The notes: generated by a model from the sequence alone, not told the origin. Counted from the stretch's first letter, positions 55,111 through 64,000 are shown. The stretch: DNA of 64,000 nt from Paratinospora sagittata (GCA_035771175.1 JAYMFD010001077.1:124001-188000); one strand, 5' to 3'. Translations and numbers: made by a program.

Positions 55111-55230
55111 AGGGGTGCAACACGAGGACTTCCCAGGAGGTCACCCATCCTAGTACTACTCTCGCCCATGCGCGCTTAACTGCGGAGTTCTGATGGGATC
55201 CGGCGCATTAGTGCTGGTATGATCGCACCC
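55111..55230 (-). rRNA. 5S rRNA: 5S rRNA gene, copy 131
   Basis: Full 120 bp. T62A, T59C and A27G. Confidence 0.96.
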
Positions 55231-55541
55231 ATGAGATACGCGACGGAAAACGTATTTAAATGGTGAGATACAGTGAGCAGTTTGCGGCTAGTAGATCTAG
55301 TAAAGGCACCGAAAATGAAAAAAAAGTGCACCGAAAACGGACATCGGTAGAAAAAGTTACTGCCCGTAGAATCAAGACGCAGCAGGTAGCGTTTTTCCTG
55401 TTTTTATTATATTTTCGCGGCGTTGGATAACGTAAAATAGCAACTGTCAAGAACGAAAGACAAAATCGGTGATAGAGTTTGAAAAGGAGTTCCGACGGGA
55501 GGGAAAAAAAGAAGGAAAGAGAACGAAAGAAAAAATAAAAG

Positions 55542-55661
55542 AGGGGTGCAACACGAGGACTTCCCAGGAGGTCACCCATCCTAGTACTACTCTCGCCCAA
55601 GCACGCTTGGCTGCGGAGTTCTGATGGGATCCGGTGCGTTAGAGCTGGTATGATCGCACCC
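55542..55661 (-). rRNA. 5S rRNA: 5S rRNA gene, copy 132
   Basis: Full 120 bp. T53C and T52C (box A), T24C and A19T. It has the 5' half of the copy 65 family without its box C changes. Confidence 0.95.
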
Positions 55662-55973
55662 ATGAGATACGCGACGGAAAACGTATTTAAATGGTGAGAT
55701 ACAGGGAGCAGTTTGCGGCTAGTAGATCTCGTAAAGGCACCGAAAATGAAAAAAAAGTGCACCGAAAACGGACATCGGTAGAAAAAGTTACTGCCCGTAG
55801 AACCAAGACGCAGCAGGTAGCGTTTTTCCTGTTTTTATTTTATTTTCGCTGCGTTGGATAACGTAAAATAGCAACTGTCAAGAACGAAAGACAAAATCGG
55901 TAAGAGAGTTTGAAAGGGTGTTCCGACGGGAGGGAAAAAAAAGAAGGAAAGAGAACGAAAGAAAAAATAAAAG

Positions 55974-56093
55974 AGGGGTGCAACACGAGGACTTCCCAGG
56001 AGGTCACCCATCCTAGTACTACTCTCGCCCATGCGCGCTTAACAGCGGAGTTCTGATGGGATCCGATGCATTAGTGCTGGTATGATCGCACCC
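55974..56093 (-). rRNA. 5S rRNA: 5S rRNA gene, copy 133
   Basis: Full 120 bp. T62A, T59C, A50T and C28T. Confidence 0.96.
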
Positions 56094-56404
56094 ATGAGAT
56101 ACGCGACGGAAAACGTATTTAAATGGTGAGATACAGGGAGCAGTTTGCGGCTAGTAGATCTCGTAAAGGCACCGAAAATGAAAAAAAAGTGCACCGAAAA
56201 CGGACATCGGTAGAAAAAGTTACTACCCGTAAAACCAAGAGGCAGCAGGTAGCGTTTTTCCTGTTTTTATTATATTTTCGAGGCGTTGGATAACGTAAAA
56301 TAGCAACTGTCAAGAACGAAAGACAAAATCGGTGAGAGAGTATGAAAGGGAGTTCCGACGGGAGGGAAAAAAAGAAGGAAAGAGAACGAAAGAAAAAATA
56401 AAAG

Positions 56405-56448
56405 AGGGTGCAACACGAGGACTTCCCAGGAGGTCACCCATCCTAGTA
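56405..56448 (-). pseudogene. Truncated 5S gene, copy 134
   Basis: Same remnant and junction as copy 101. The short spacer 56449-56561 has CTGTGAAG for CTGTCAAG and leads to an A83T-type gene instead of the A32T type seen at the left-hand cases. Confidence 0.96.
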
Positions 56449-56561
56449 ACGTAAAATAGCAACTGTGAAGAACGAAAGACAAAATCGGTAAGAGAGTTTG
56501 AAAGGGAGTTCCGACGGGAGGGAAAAAAAAGAAGGAAAGAGAACGAAAGAAAAAATAAAAG

Positions 56562-56681
56562 AGGGGTGCAACACGAGGACTTCCCAGGAGGTCACCCAAC
56601 CTAGTACTACTCTCGCCCAAGCACGCTCAACTGCGGAGTTCTGATGGGATCCGGTGCATTAGTGCTGGTATGATCGCACCC
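56562..56681 (-). rRNA. 5S rRNA: 5S rRNA gene, copy 135
   Basis: Full 120 bp. A83T (box C) and A54G (box A). Confidence 0.96.
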
Positions 56682-56993
56682 ATGAGATACGCGACGGAAA
56701 ACGTATTTAAATGGTGAGATACAGGGAGAAGTTTGCGGCTAGTAGATCTCGTAAAGGCACCGAAAATGAAAAAAAAGTGCACCGAAAACGGACATCGGTA
56801 GAAAAAGTTACTGCGCGTAGAACCAAGACGCAGCAGGTAGCGTTTTTCATTTTTTTATTATAATTTCGCGGCGTTGGATAACGTAAAATAGCAACTGTCA
56901 AGAACGAAAGACAAAATCGGTAAGAGAGTTTGAAAGGGAGTTCCGACGGGAGGGAAAAAAAAGAAGGAAAGATAACGAAAGAAAAAATGAAAG

Positions 56994-57113
56994 AGGGGTG
57001 CAACACGAGGACTTCCCAGGAGGTCACCCATCCTAGTACTACTCTCGCCCATGCGCGCTTAACTGCGGAGTTCTGATGGGATCCGGGGCATTAGTGCTGG
57101 TATGATCGCACCC
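56994..57113 (-). rRNA. 5S rRNA: 5S rRNA gene, copy 136
   Basis: Full 120 bp. T62A, T59C and A27C. First terminator T-run is TTTC. Confidence 0.96.
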
Positions 57114-57425
57114 ATGAGATACGCGACGGAAAACGTATTTAAATGGTGAGATATAGGGAGCAGTTTGCGGCTAGTAGATCTCGTAAAGGCATCGAAAATG
57201 AAAAAAAAGTGCACCGAAAATTGACATCGGTAGAAAAAGTTACTACCCGTAGAACCAAGAGGCAGCAGGTAGCGTTTTTCCTGTTTTTATTATATTTTCG
57301 AGGCGTTGGATAACGTAAAATAGCAACTGTCAAGAACGAAAGACAAAATCGGTGAGAGAGTATGAAAGGGAGTTCCGACGGGAGGGGAAAAAAAGAAGGA
57401 AAGAGAACGAAAGAAAAAATAAAAG

Positions 57426-57545
57426 AGGGGTGCAACACGAGGACTTCCCAGGAGGTCACCCATCCTAGTACTACTCTCGCCCATGCGCGCTTAACTGCGG
57501 AGTTCTGATGGGATCAGGCGCATTAGTGCTGGTATGATCGCACCC
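57426..57545 (-). rRNA. 5S rRNA: 5S rRNA gene, copy 137
   Basis: Full 120 bp. T62A, T59C, G30T and A27G, partner of copy 128. Confidence 0.96.
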
Positions 57546-57856
57546 ATGAGATACGCGACGGAAAACGTATTTAAATGGTGAGATACAGGGAGCAGTTTGC
57601 GGCTAGTAGATCTCGTAAAGGCACCGAAAATGAAAAAAAGTGCACCGAAAACGGACATCGGTAGAAAAAGTTACTGCCCGTAGAACCAAGACGCAGCAGG
57701 TAGCGTTTTTCCTGTTTTTATTATATTTTCGCGGCGTTGGATAACGTAAAATAGCAACTGTCAAGAACGAAAGACAAAATCGGTAAGAGAGTTTGAAAGG
57801 GAGTTCCGACGGGAGGGAAAAAAAAGAAGGAAAGAGAACGAAAGAAAAAATAAAAG

Positions 57857-57976
57857 AGGGGTGCAACACGAGGACTTCCCAGGAGGTCACCCATCCTTGT
57901 ACTACTCTCGCCCATGCGCGCTTAACTGCGGAGTTCTGATGGGATCCGGTGCATTAGTGCTGGTATGATCGCTCCC
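57857..57976 (-). rRNA. 5S rRNA: 5S rRNA gene, copy 138
   Basis: Full 120 bp. T79A, T62A, T59C and T4A, partner of copy 129. Confidence 0.96.
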
Positions 57977-58288
57977 ATGAGATACGTGACGGAAAATGTA
58001 TTTAAATGGTGAGATACAGGGAGCAGTTTGCGGCCAGTCGATCTCGTAAAGGCACCGAAAATGAAAAAAAAGTGCACCGAAAACGGACATCGGTAGAAAA
58101 AGTTACTGCCCGTAGAACCAAGACGCAGCAGGTAGCGTTTTTCCTGTTTTTATTATATTTTCGCGGCGTTGGATAACGTAAAATAGCAACTGTCAAGAAC
58201 GAAAGACAAAATCGGTAAGAGAGTTTGAAAGGGAGTTCCGACGGGAGGGAAAAAAAAGAAGGAAAGAGAACGAAAGAAAAAATAAAAG

Positions 58289-58408
58289 AGGGGTGCAACA
58301 CGAGGACTTCCCAGGAGGTCACCCAACCTAGTACTACTCTCGCCCAAGCACGCTTAACTGCGGAGTTCTGATGGGATCCGGTGCATTAGTGCTGGTATGA
58401 TCGCACCC
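58289..58408 (-). rRNA. 5S rRNA: 5S rRNA gene, copy 139
   Basis: Full 120 bp. A83T only. Confidence 0.97.
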
Positions 58409-58720
58409 ATGAGATACACGACGGAAAACGTATTTAAATGGAGAGATACAGGGAGCAGTTTGCGGCAAGTAGATCTCGTAAAGGCACCGAAAATGAAAAA
58501 AAAGTGCACCGAAAACGGACATCGGTAGAAAAAGTTACTGCCCGTAGAACCAAGACGCAGCAGGTAGCGTTTTTCATTTTTTTATTATATTTTCGCGGCG
58601 TTGGATAACGTAAAATAGCAACTGTCAAGAGCGAAAGACAAAATCGGTGAGAGAGTATGAAAGGGAGTTCCGACGGGAGGGAAAAAAAAGAAGGAAAAAG
58701 AACGAAAGAAAAAATAAAAG

Positions 58721-58840
58721 AGGGGTGCAACACGAGGACTTCCCAGGAGGTCACCCATCCTAGTACTACTCTCGCCCATGCGCGCTTAACTGCGGAGTTC
58801 TGATGGGATCCGGCGCATTAGTGCTGGTATGATCGCACCC
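58721..58840 (-). rRNA. 5S rRNA: 5S rRNA gene, copy 140
   Basis: Full 120 bp. T62A, T59C and A27G, partner of copy 131. Confidence 0.96.
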
Positions 58841-59151
58841 ATGAGATACGCGACGGAAAACGTATTTAAATGGTGAGATACAGTGAGCAGTTTGCGGCTA
58901 GTAGATCTAGTAAAGGCACCGAAAATGAAAAAAAAGTGCACCGAAAACGGACATCGGTAGAAAAAGTTACTGCCCGTAGAATCAAGACGCAGCAGGTAGC
59001 GTTTTTCCTGTTTTTATTATATTTTCGCGGCGTTGGATAACGTAAAATAGCAACTGTCAAGAACGAAAGACAAAATCGGTGATAGAGTTTGAAAAGGAGT
59101 TCCGACGGGAGGGAAAAAAAGAAGGAAAGAGAACGAAAGAAAAAATAAAAG

Positions 59152-59271
59152 AGGGGTGCAACACGAGGACTTCCCAGGAGGTCACCCATCCTAGTACTAC
59201 TCTCGCCCAAGCACGCTTGGCTGCGGAGTTCTGATGGGATCCGGTGCGTTAGAGCTGGTATGATCGCACCC
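59152..59271 (-). rRNA. 5S rRNA: 5S rRNA gene, copy 141
   Basis: Full 120 bp. T53C, T52C, T24C and A19T, partner of copy 132. Confidence 0.95.
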
Positions 59272-59583
59272 ATGAGATACGCGACGGAAAACGTATTTAA
59301 ATGGTGAGATACAGGGAGCAGTTTGCGGCTAGTAGATCTCGTAAAGGCACCGAAAATGAAAAAAAAGTGCACCGAAAACGGACATCGGTAGAAAAAGTTA
59401 CTGCCCGTAGAACCAAGACGCAGCAGGTAGCGTTTTTCCTGTTTTTATTTTATTTTCGCTGCGTTGGATAACGTAAAATAGCAACTGTCAAGAACGAAAG
59501 ACAAAATCGGTAAGAGAGTTTGAAAGGGTGTTCCGACGGGAGGGAAAAAAAAGAAGGAAAGAGAACGAAAGAAAAAATAAAAG

Positions 59584-59703
59584 AGGGGTGCAACACGAGG
59601 ACTTCCCAGGAGGTCACCCATCCTAGTACTACTCTCGCCCATGCGCGCTTAACAGCGGAGTTCTGATGGGATCCGATGCATTAGTGCTGGTATGATCGCA
59701 CCC
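59584..59703 (-). rRNA. 5S rRNA: 5S rRNA gene, copy 142
   Basis: Full 120 bp. T62A, T59C, A50T and C28T, partner of copy 133. Confidence 0.96.
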
Positions 59704-60014
59704 ATGAGATACGCGACGGAAAACGTATTTAAATGGTGAGATACAGGGAGCAGTTTGCGGCTAGTAGATCTCGTAAAGGCACCGAAAATGAAAAAAAAGT
59801 GCACCGAAAACGGACATCGGTAGAAAAAGTTACTACCCGTAAAACCAAGAGGCAGCAGGTAGCGTTTTTCCTGTTTTTATTATATTTTCGAGGCGTTGGA
59901 TAACGTAAAATAGCAACTGTCAAGAACGAAAGACAAAATCGGTGAGAGAGTATGAAAGGGAGTTCCGACGGGAGGGAAAAAAAGAAGGAAAGAGAACGAA
60001 AGAAAAAATAAAAG

Positions 60015-60058
60015 AGGGTGCAACACGAGGACTTCCCAGGAGGTCACCCATCCTAGTA
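60015..60058 (-). pseudogene. Truncated 5S gene, copy 143
   Basis: Same remnant and junction as copy 101, 3,610 bp from copy 134 and sharing its CTGTGAAG spacer mark. Short spacer 60059-60171. Confidence 0.96.
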
Positions 60059-60171
60059 ACGTAAAATAGCAACTGTGAAGAACGAAAGACAAAATCGGTA
60101 AGAGAGTTTGAAAGGGAGTTCCGACGGGAGGGAAAAAAAAGAAGGAAAGAGAACGAAAGAAAAAATAAAAG

Positions 60172-60291
60172 AGGGGTGCAACACGAGGACTTCCCAGGAG
60201 GTCACCCAACCTAGTACTACTCTCGCCCAAGCACGCTCAACTGCGGAGTTCTGATGGGATCCGGTGCATTAGTGCTGGTATGATCGCACCC
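60172..60291 (-). rRNA. 5S rRNA: 5S rRNA gene, copy 144
   Basis: Full 120 bp. A83T and A54G, partner of copy 135. Confidence 0.96.
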
Positions 60292-60603
60292 ATGAGATAC
60301 GCGACGGAAAACGTATTTAAATGGTGAGATACAGGGAGAAGTTTGCGGCTAGTAGATCTCGTAAAGGCACCGAAAATGAAAAAAAAGTGCACCGAAAACG
60401 GACATCGGTAGAAAAAGTTACTGCGCGTAGAACCAAGACGCAGCAGGTAGCGTTTTTCATTTTTTTATTATATTTTCGCGGCGTTGGATAACGTAAAATA
60501 GCAACTGTCAAGAACGAAAGACAAAATCGGTAAGAGAGTTTGAAAGGGAGTTCCGACGGGAGGGAAAAAAAAGAAGGAAAGATAACGAAAGAAAAAATGA
60601 AAG

Positions 60604-60723
60604 AGGGGTGCAACACGAGGACTTCCCAGGAGGTCACCCATCCTAGTACTACTCTCGCCCATGCGCGCTTAACTGCGGAGTTCTGATGGGATCCGGTGCA
60701 GTAGTGCTGGTATGATCGCACCC
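60604..60723 (-). rRNA. 5S rRNA: 5S rRNA gene, copy 145
   Basis: Full 120 bp. T62A, T59C and A23C. First terminator T-run is TTTC. Confidence 0.96.
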
Positions 60724-61035
60724 ATGAGATACGCGACGGAAAACGTATTTAAATGGTGAGATATAGGGAGCAGTTTGCGGCTAGTAGATCTCGTAAAGGC
60801 ATCGAAAATGAAAAAAAAGTGCACCGAAAATTGACATCGGTAGAAAAAGTTACTACCCGTAGAACCAAGAGGCAGCAGGTAGCGTTTTTCCTGTTTTTAT
60901 TATATTTTCGAGGCGTTGGATAACGTAAAATAGCAACTGTCAAGAACGAAAGACAAAATCGGTGAGAGAGTATGAAAGGGAGTTCCGACGGGAGGGGAAA
61001 AAAAGAAGGAAAGAGAACGAAAGAAAAAATAAAAG

Positions 61036-61155
61036 AGGGGTGCAACACGAGGACTTCCCAGGAGGTCACCCATCCTAGTACTACTCTCGCCCATGCGCGC
61101 TTAACTGCGGAGTTCTGATGGGATCAGGCGCATTAGTGCTGGTATGATCGCACCC
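61036..61155 (-). rRNA. 5S rRNA: 5S rRNA gene, copy 146
   Basis: Full 120 bp. T62A, T59C, G30T and A27G. Confidence 0.96.
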
Positions 61156-61466
61156 ATGAGATACGCGACGGAAAACGTATTTAAATGGTGAGATACAGGG
61201 AGCAGTTTGCGGCTAGTAGATCTCGCAAAGGCACCGAAAATGAAAAAAAGTGCACCGAAAACGGACATCGGTAGAAAAAGTTACTGCCCGTAGAACCAAG
61301 ACGCAGCAGGTAGCGTTTTTCCTGTTTTTATTATATTTTCGCGGCGTTGGATAACGTAAAATAGCAACTGTCAAGAACGAAAGACAAAATCGGTAAGAGA
61401 GTTTGAAAGGGAGTTCCGACGGGAGGGAAAAAAAAGAAGGAAAGAGAACGAAAGAAAAAATAAAAG

Positions 61467-61586
61467 AGGGGTGCAACACGAGGACTTCCTAGGAGGTCAC
61501 CCATCCTTGTACTACTCTCGCCCATGCGCGCTTAACTGCGGAGTTCTGATGGGATCCGGTGCATTAGTGCTGGTATGATCGCTCCC
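61467..61586 (-). rRNA. 5S rRNA: 5S rRNA gene, copy 147
   Basis: Full 120 bp. G97A, T79A, T62A, T59C and T4A. Adds G97A to the allele of copies 129 and 138. Confidence 0.95.
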
Positions 61587-61898
61587 ATGAGATACGTGAC
61601 GGAAAACGTATTTAAATGGTGAGATACAGGGAGCAGTTTGCGGCCAGTCGATCTCGTAAAGGCACCGAAAATGAAAAAAAAGTGCACCGAAAACGGACAT
61701 CGGTAGAAAAAGTTACTGCCCGTAGAACCAAGACGCAGCAGGTAGCGTTTTTCCTGTTTTTATTATATTTTCGCGGCGTTGGATAACGTAAAATAGCAAC
61801 TGTCAAGAACGAAAGACAAAATCGGTAAGAGAGTTTGAAAGGGAGTTCCGACGGGAGGGAAAAAAAAGAAGGAAAGAGAACGAAAGAAAAAATAAAAG

Positions 61899-62018
61899 AG
61901 GGGTGCAACACGAGGACTTCCCAGGAGGTCACCCAACCTAGTACTACTCTCGCCCAAGCACGCTTAACTGCGGAGTTCTGATGGGATCCGGTGCATTAGT
62001 GCTGGTATGATCGCACCC
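61899..62018 (-). rRNA. 5S rRNA: 5S rRNA gene, copy 148
   Basis: Full 120 bp. A83T only. Confidence 0.97.
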
Positions 62019-62330
62019 ATGAGATACACGACGGAAAACGTATTTAAATGGAGAGATACAGGGAGCAGTTTGCGGCAAGTAGATCTCGTAAAGGCACCGA
62101 AAATGAAAAAAAAGTGCACCGAAAACGGACATCGGTAGAAAAAGTTACTGCCCGTAGAACCAAGACGCAGCAGGTAGCGTTTTTCATTTTTTTATTATAT
62201 TTTCGCGGCGTTGGATAACGTAAAATAGCAACTGTCAAGAGCGAAAGACAAAATCGGTGAGAGAGTATGAAAGGGAGTTCCGACGGGAGGGAAAAAAAAG
62301 AAGGAAAAAGAACGAAAGAAAAAATAAAAG

Positions 62331-62450
62331 AGGGGTGCAACACGAGGACTTCCCAGGAGGTCACCCATCCTAGTACTACTCTCGCCCATGCGCGCTTAAC
62401 TGCGGAGTTCTGATGGGATCCGGCGCATTAGTGCTGGTATGATCGCACCC
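62331..62450 (-). rRNA. 5S rRNA: 5S rRNA gene, copy 149
   Basis: Full 120 bp. T62A, T59C and A27G. Confidence 0.96.
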
Positions 62451-62761
62451 ATGAGATACGCGACGGAAAACGTATTTAAATGGTGAGATACAGTGAGCAG
62501 TTTGCGGCTAGTAGATCTAGTAAAGGCACCGAAAATGAAAAAAAAGTGCACCGAAAACGGACATCGGTAGAAAAAGTTACTGCCCGTAGAATCAAGACGC
62601 AGCAGGTAGCGTTTTTCCTGTTTTTATTATATTTTCGCGGCGTTGGATAACGTAAAATAGCAACTGTCAAGAACGAAAGACAAAATCGGTGATAGAGTTT
62701 GAAAAGGAGTTCCGACGGGAGGGAAAAAAAGAAGGAAAGAGAACGAAAGAAAAAATAAAAG

Positions 62762-62881
62762 AGGGGTGCAACACGAGGACTTCCCAGGAGGTCACCCATC
62801 CTAGTACTACTCTCGCCCAAGCACGCTTGGCTGCGGAGTTCTGATGGGATCCGGTGCGTTAGAGCTGGTATGATCGCACCC
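62762..62881 (-). rRNA. 5S rRNA: 5S rRNA gene, copy 150
   Basis: Full 120 bp. T53C, T52C, T24C and A19T. Last gene of the partial third 3,610-bp unit. Confidence 0.95.
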
Positions 62882-63193
62882 ATGAGATACGCGACGGAAA
62901 ACGTATTTAAATGGTGAGATACAGGGAGCAGTTTGCGGCTAGTAGATCTCGTAAAGGCACCGAAAATGAAAAAAAAGTGCACCGAAAACGGACATCGGTA
63001 GAAAAAGTTACTGCCCGTAGAACCAAGACGCAGCAGGTAGCGTTTTCCCTGTTTTTATTATATTTTCGCGGTGTTGGATAACAAAAAATAGCAACTGTCA
63101 AGAACGAAAGACAAAATCGGTAAGAGAGTTTGAAAGGGAGTTCCGACGGGAGGGAAAAAAAAGAAGGAAAGAGAACGAAAGAAAAAATAAAAG

Positions 63194-63313
63194 AGGGGTG
63201 CAACACGAGGACTTCCCAGGAGGTCACCCAACCTAGTACTACTCTCGCCCAAGCGCGCTTAACTGCGAAGTTCTGATGGGATCCGGTGCATTAGTGCTGG
63301 TATGATCGCACCC
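63194..63313 (-). rRNA. 5S rRNA: 5S rRNA gene, copy 151
   Basis: Full 120 bp. A83T (box C), T59C (box A) and C46T. One of the few copies with T59C but not T62A. Confidence 0.96.
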
Positions 63314-63625
63314 ATGAGATACGCGACGGAAAACGTATTTAAATGGTGAGATACATGGAGCAGTTTGCGGCTAGTAGATCTCGTAAAGGCACCGAAAATG
63401 AAAAAAAAGTGCACCGAAAACGGACATCGGTAGAAAAAGTTACTGCCCGTAGAACCAAGACGCAGCAGGTAGCGTTTTTCATTTTTTTATTATATTTTCG
63501 CGGCGTTGGATAACGTAAAATAGCAACTGTCAAGAAGGAAAGACAAAATCGGTGAGAGAGTATGAAAGGGAGTTCCGACGGGAGGGAAAAAAAAGAAGGA
63601 AAAAGAACGAAAGAAAAAATAAAAG

Positions 63626-63745
63626 AGGGGCGCAACACGAGGACTTCCCAGGAGGTCACCCATCCTAGTACTACTCTCGCCCATGCGCGCTTAACTGCGA
63701 AGTTCTGATGGGAACCGGCGCATTAGTGCTGGTATGATCGCACCC
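63626..63745 (-). rRNA. 5S rRNA: 5S rRNA gene, copy 152
   Basis: Full 120 bp. A115G (helix I wobble with T4), T62A, T59C, C46T, A32T and A27G. Last gene in the window. Confidence 0.95.
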
Positions 63746-64000
63746 ATGAGATACGCGACGGAAAACGTATTTAAATGGTGAGATACAGGGAGCAGTTTGC
63801 GGCTAGTAGATCTCGTAAAGGCACCGAAAATGAAAAAAAAGTGCACCGAAAACGGACATCGGTAGAAAAAGTTACTGCCCGTAGAACCAAGACGCAGCAG
63901 GTAGCGTTTTTCCTGTTTTTATTATATTTTCGCGGCGTTGGATAACGTAAAATAGCAACTGTCAAGAACGAAAGACAAAATCGGTAAGAGAGTTTGAAAG
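63746..64000. other. Partial 5S spacer at right edge
   Basis: The promoter flank of copy 152 (TATA-like element at 63768-63775) and most of the next spacer. The next gene would start about 60 bp past the window end. Confidence 0.95.

Larger units (their letters stand above)
53815..57425. repeat. 3,610-bp higher-order repeat, unit 1 (copies 128-136)
   Basis: Eight full genes and one truncated gene (56405). The whole series recurs at 57426 and in part at 61036. Confidence 0.94.
57426..61035. repeat. 3,610-bp higher-order repeat, unit 2 (copies 137-145)
   Basis: Matches unit 1 with few changes, for example A23C in copy 145 against A27C in copy 136, and copy 139 lacks the C28T of copy 130. Confidence 0.94.
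61036..62881. repeat. 3,610-bp higher-order repeat, unit 3, partial (copies 146-150)
   Basis: Follows the same order for five genes. It then breaks off: copy 151 is an A83T-type gene instead of the expected A50T/C28T gene. Confidence 0.92.
1..64000 (-). repeat. Tandem 5S rDNA array (whole window)
   Basis: The plus strand repeats a 120-bp block that is the reverse complement of plant 5S rRNA, followed by a spacer of about 312 bp, 152 times in one orientation. Start-to-start distances are 431-435 bp, except for six short steps of 156-157 bp next to truncated genes. No other sequence interrupts the array and neither edge is reached. Such arrays are transcribed by RNA polymerase III with TFIIIA, and commonly only part of an array is active. 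Copies differ by linked substitutions that define families and higher-order repeats. Confidence 0.98.

Noticed and set aside
1..64000. Hundreds of short open reading frames, mostly minus strand, repeating the motifs MTSWEVLVLHPSF and MGDLLGSPRVAPLFYFFF
   Set aside because: They are translations of the 5S gene 3' half running into the T-rich terminator and spacer, or of the spacer alone. They recur only because the DNA repeats, have poly-F composition, differ between copies by frame-changing A-run lengths, and show no domain. They are not genes.
1..64000. CRISPR-like array
   Set aside because: The repeat is a 120-bp rRNA gene and the intervals are near-identical 312-bp spacers, not short repeats with unique spacers.
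1..64000. Cassandra-type retrotransposon carrying a 5S domain
   Set aside because: Such elements carry 5S-like sequence within long terminal repeats, with primer-binding and polypurine sites around an internal region. Here there is only the regular gene-spacer unit, with no such internal region.
1..64000. Centromeric or other non-coding satellite
   Set aside because: The repeat holds a recognisable 5S gene with promoter elements and terminator in every full unit; the period is set by the gene-spacer unit.
1..64000. Naming the species from the spacer
   Set aside because: The gene places it in flowering plants, but I cannot match the spacer to a species from memory with confidence. A nucleotide search with one 312-bp spacer would settle it.
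1..64000. A novel multi-gene system such as defence, biosynthesis or mobile element
   Set aside because: No stretch outside the 5S gene-spacer unit exists in the window to encode one.

Overview
The whole window is one uninterrupted tandem array of plant nuclear 5S ribosomal RNA genes, all on the minus strand. The gene body is 120 bp and matches the flowering-plant 5S consensus: RNA starts GGGTGCGATC and ends TTGCACCCCT, with box A, intermediate element and box C in their usual places. The signature in box C and at the 3' end is the angiosperm form rather than the gymnosperm form. I cannot name the species from the spacer. Units are mostly 431-433 bp (120 bp gene plus about 312 bp spacer). I count 152 gene positions: 146 full-length 5S genes and 6 truncated copies that keep only the 3' 44 bp. 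There is no protein-coding gene, transposon, tRNA, CRISPR array or other gene family. The array runs off both ends of the window.

Each unit read in the direction of transcription (right to left) holds: a TATA-like TTTAAATA at -30 to -23; a GC pair at -11/-10; the 120-nt gene; T-runs right after the 3' end that act as the RNA polymerase III terminator; a polypyrimidine tract (polypurine on the plus strand); an AT-rich segment; and a short internal direct repeat. Products would be 5S rRNA for the large ribosomal subunit.

Layout by copy family: 0-3.5 kb, mixed single units; 3.5-9.6 kb, a 7-gene higher-order repeat (3,027 bp) present twice; 10.0-11.7 kb, a 2-gene (863 bp) duplication; 11.7-18.2 kb, mixed units with short block repeats; 18.2-23.4 kb, a 6-gene (2,588 bp) duplication; 23.4-42.4 kb, nested multi-unit blocks repeated at offsets of about 5.6, 6.0 and 11.7 kb; 39.4-53.5 kb, a 4.6-kb block repeated 9,539 bp apart; 44.7-46.7 kb, a 1,020-bp repeat containing a truncated gene; 53.8-62.9 kb, a 3,610-bp repeat (8 full genes plus 1 truncated) present about 2.5 times.

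The most interesting points are evolutionary. Only two full copies (one duplicated lineage) match the plant 5S consensus exactly. A two-base box A variant (T59C and T62A) rises from 4 of 31 genes at the left to 35 of 48 at the right. One identical deletion junction occurs six times, so it spread by block amplification. I see no novel protein-based or defence-type system here.

Substitutions in the gene entries are given in RNA-sense numbering (1 = 5' end of the transcript, T for U) against the reference, copy 10. Box A is 50-64, intermediate element (IE) 67-72, box C 80-97. By complementarity, helix I pairs 1-6 with 113-118, helix II pairs 14-20 with 58-65, and helix III pairs 28-32 with 45-51.
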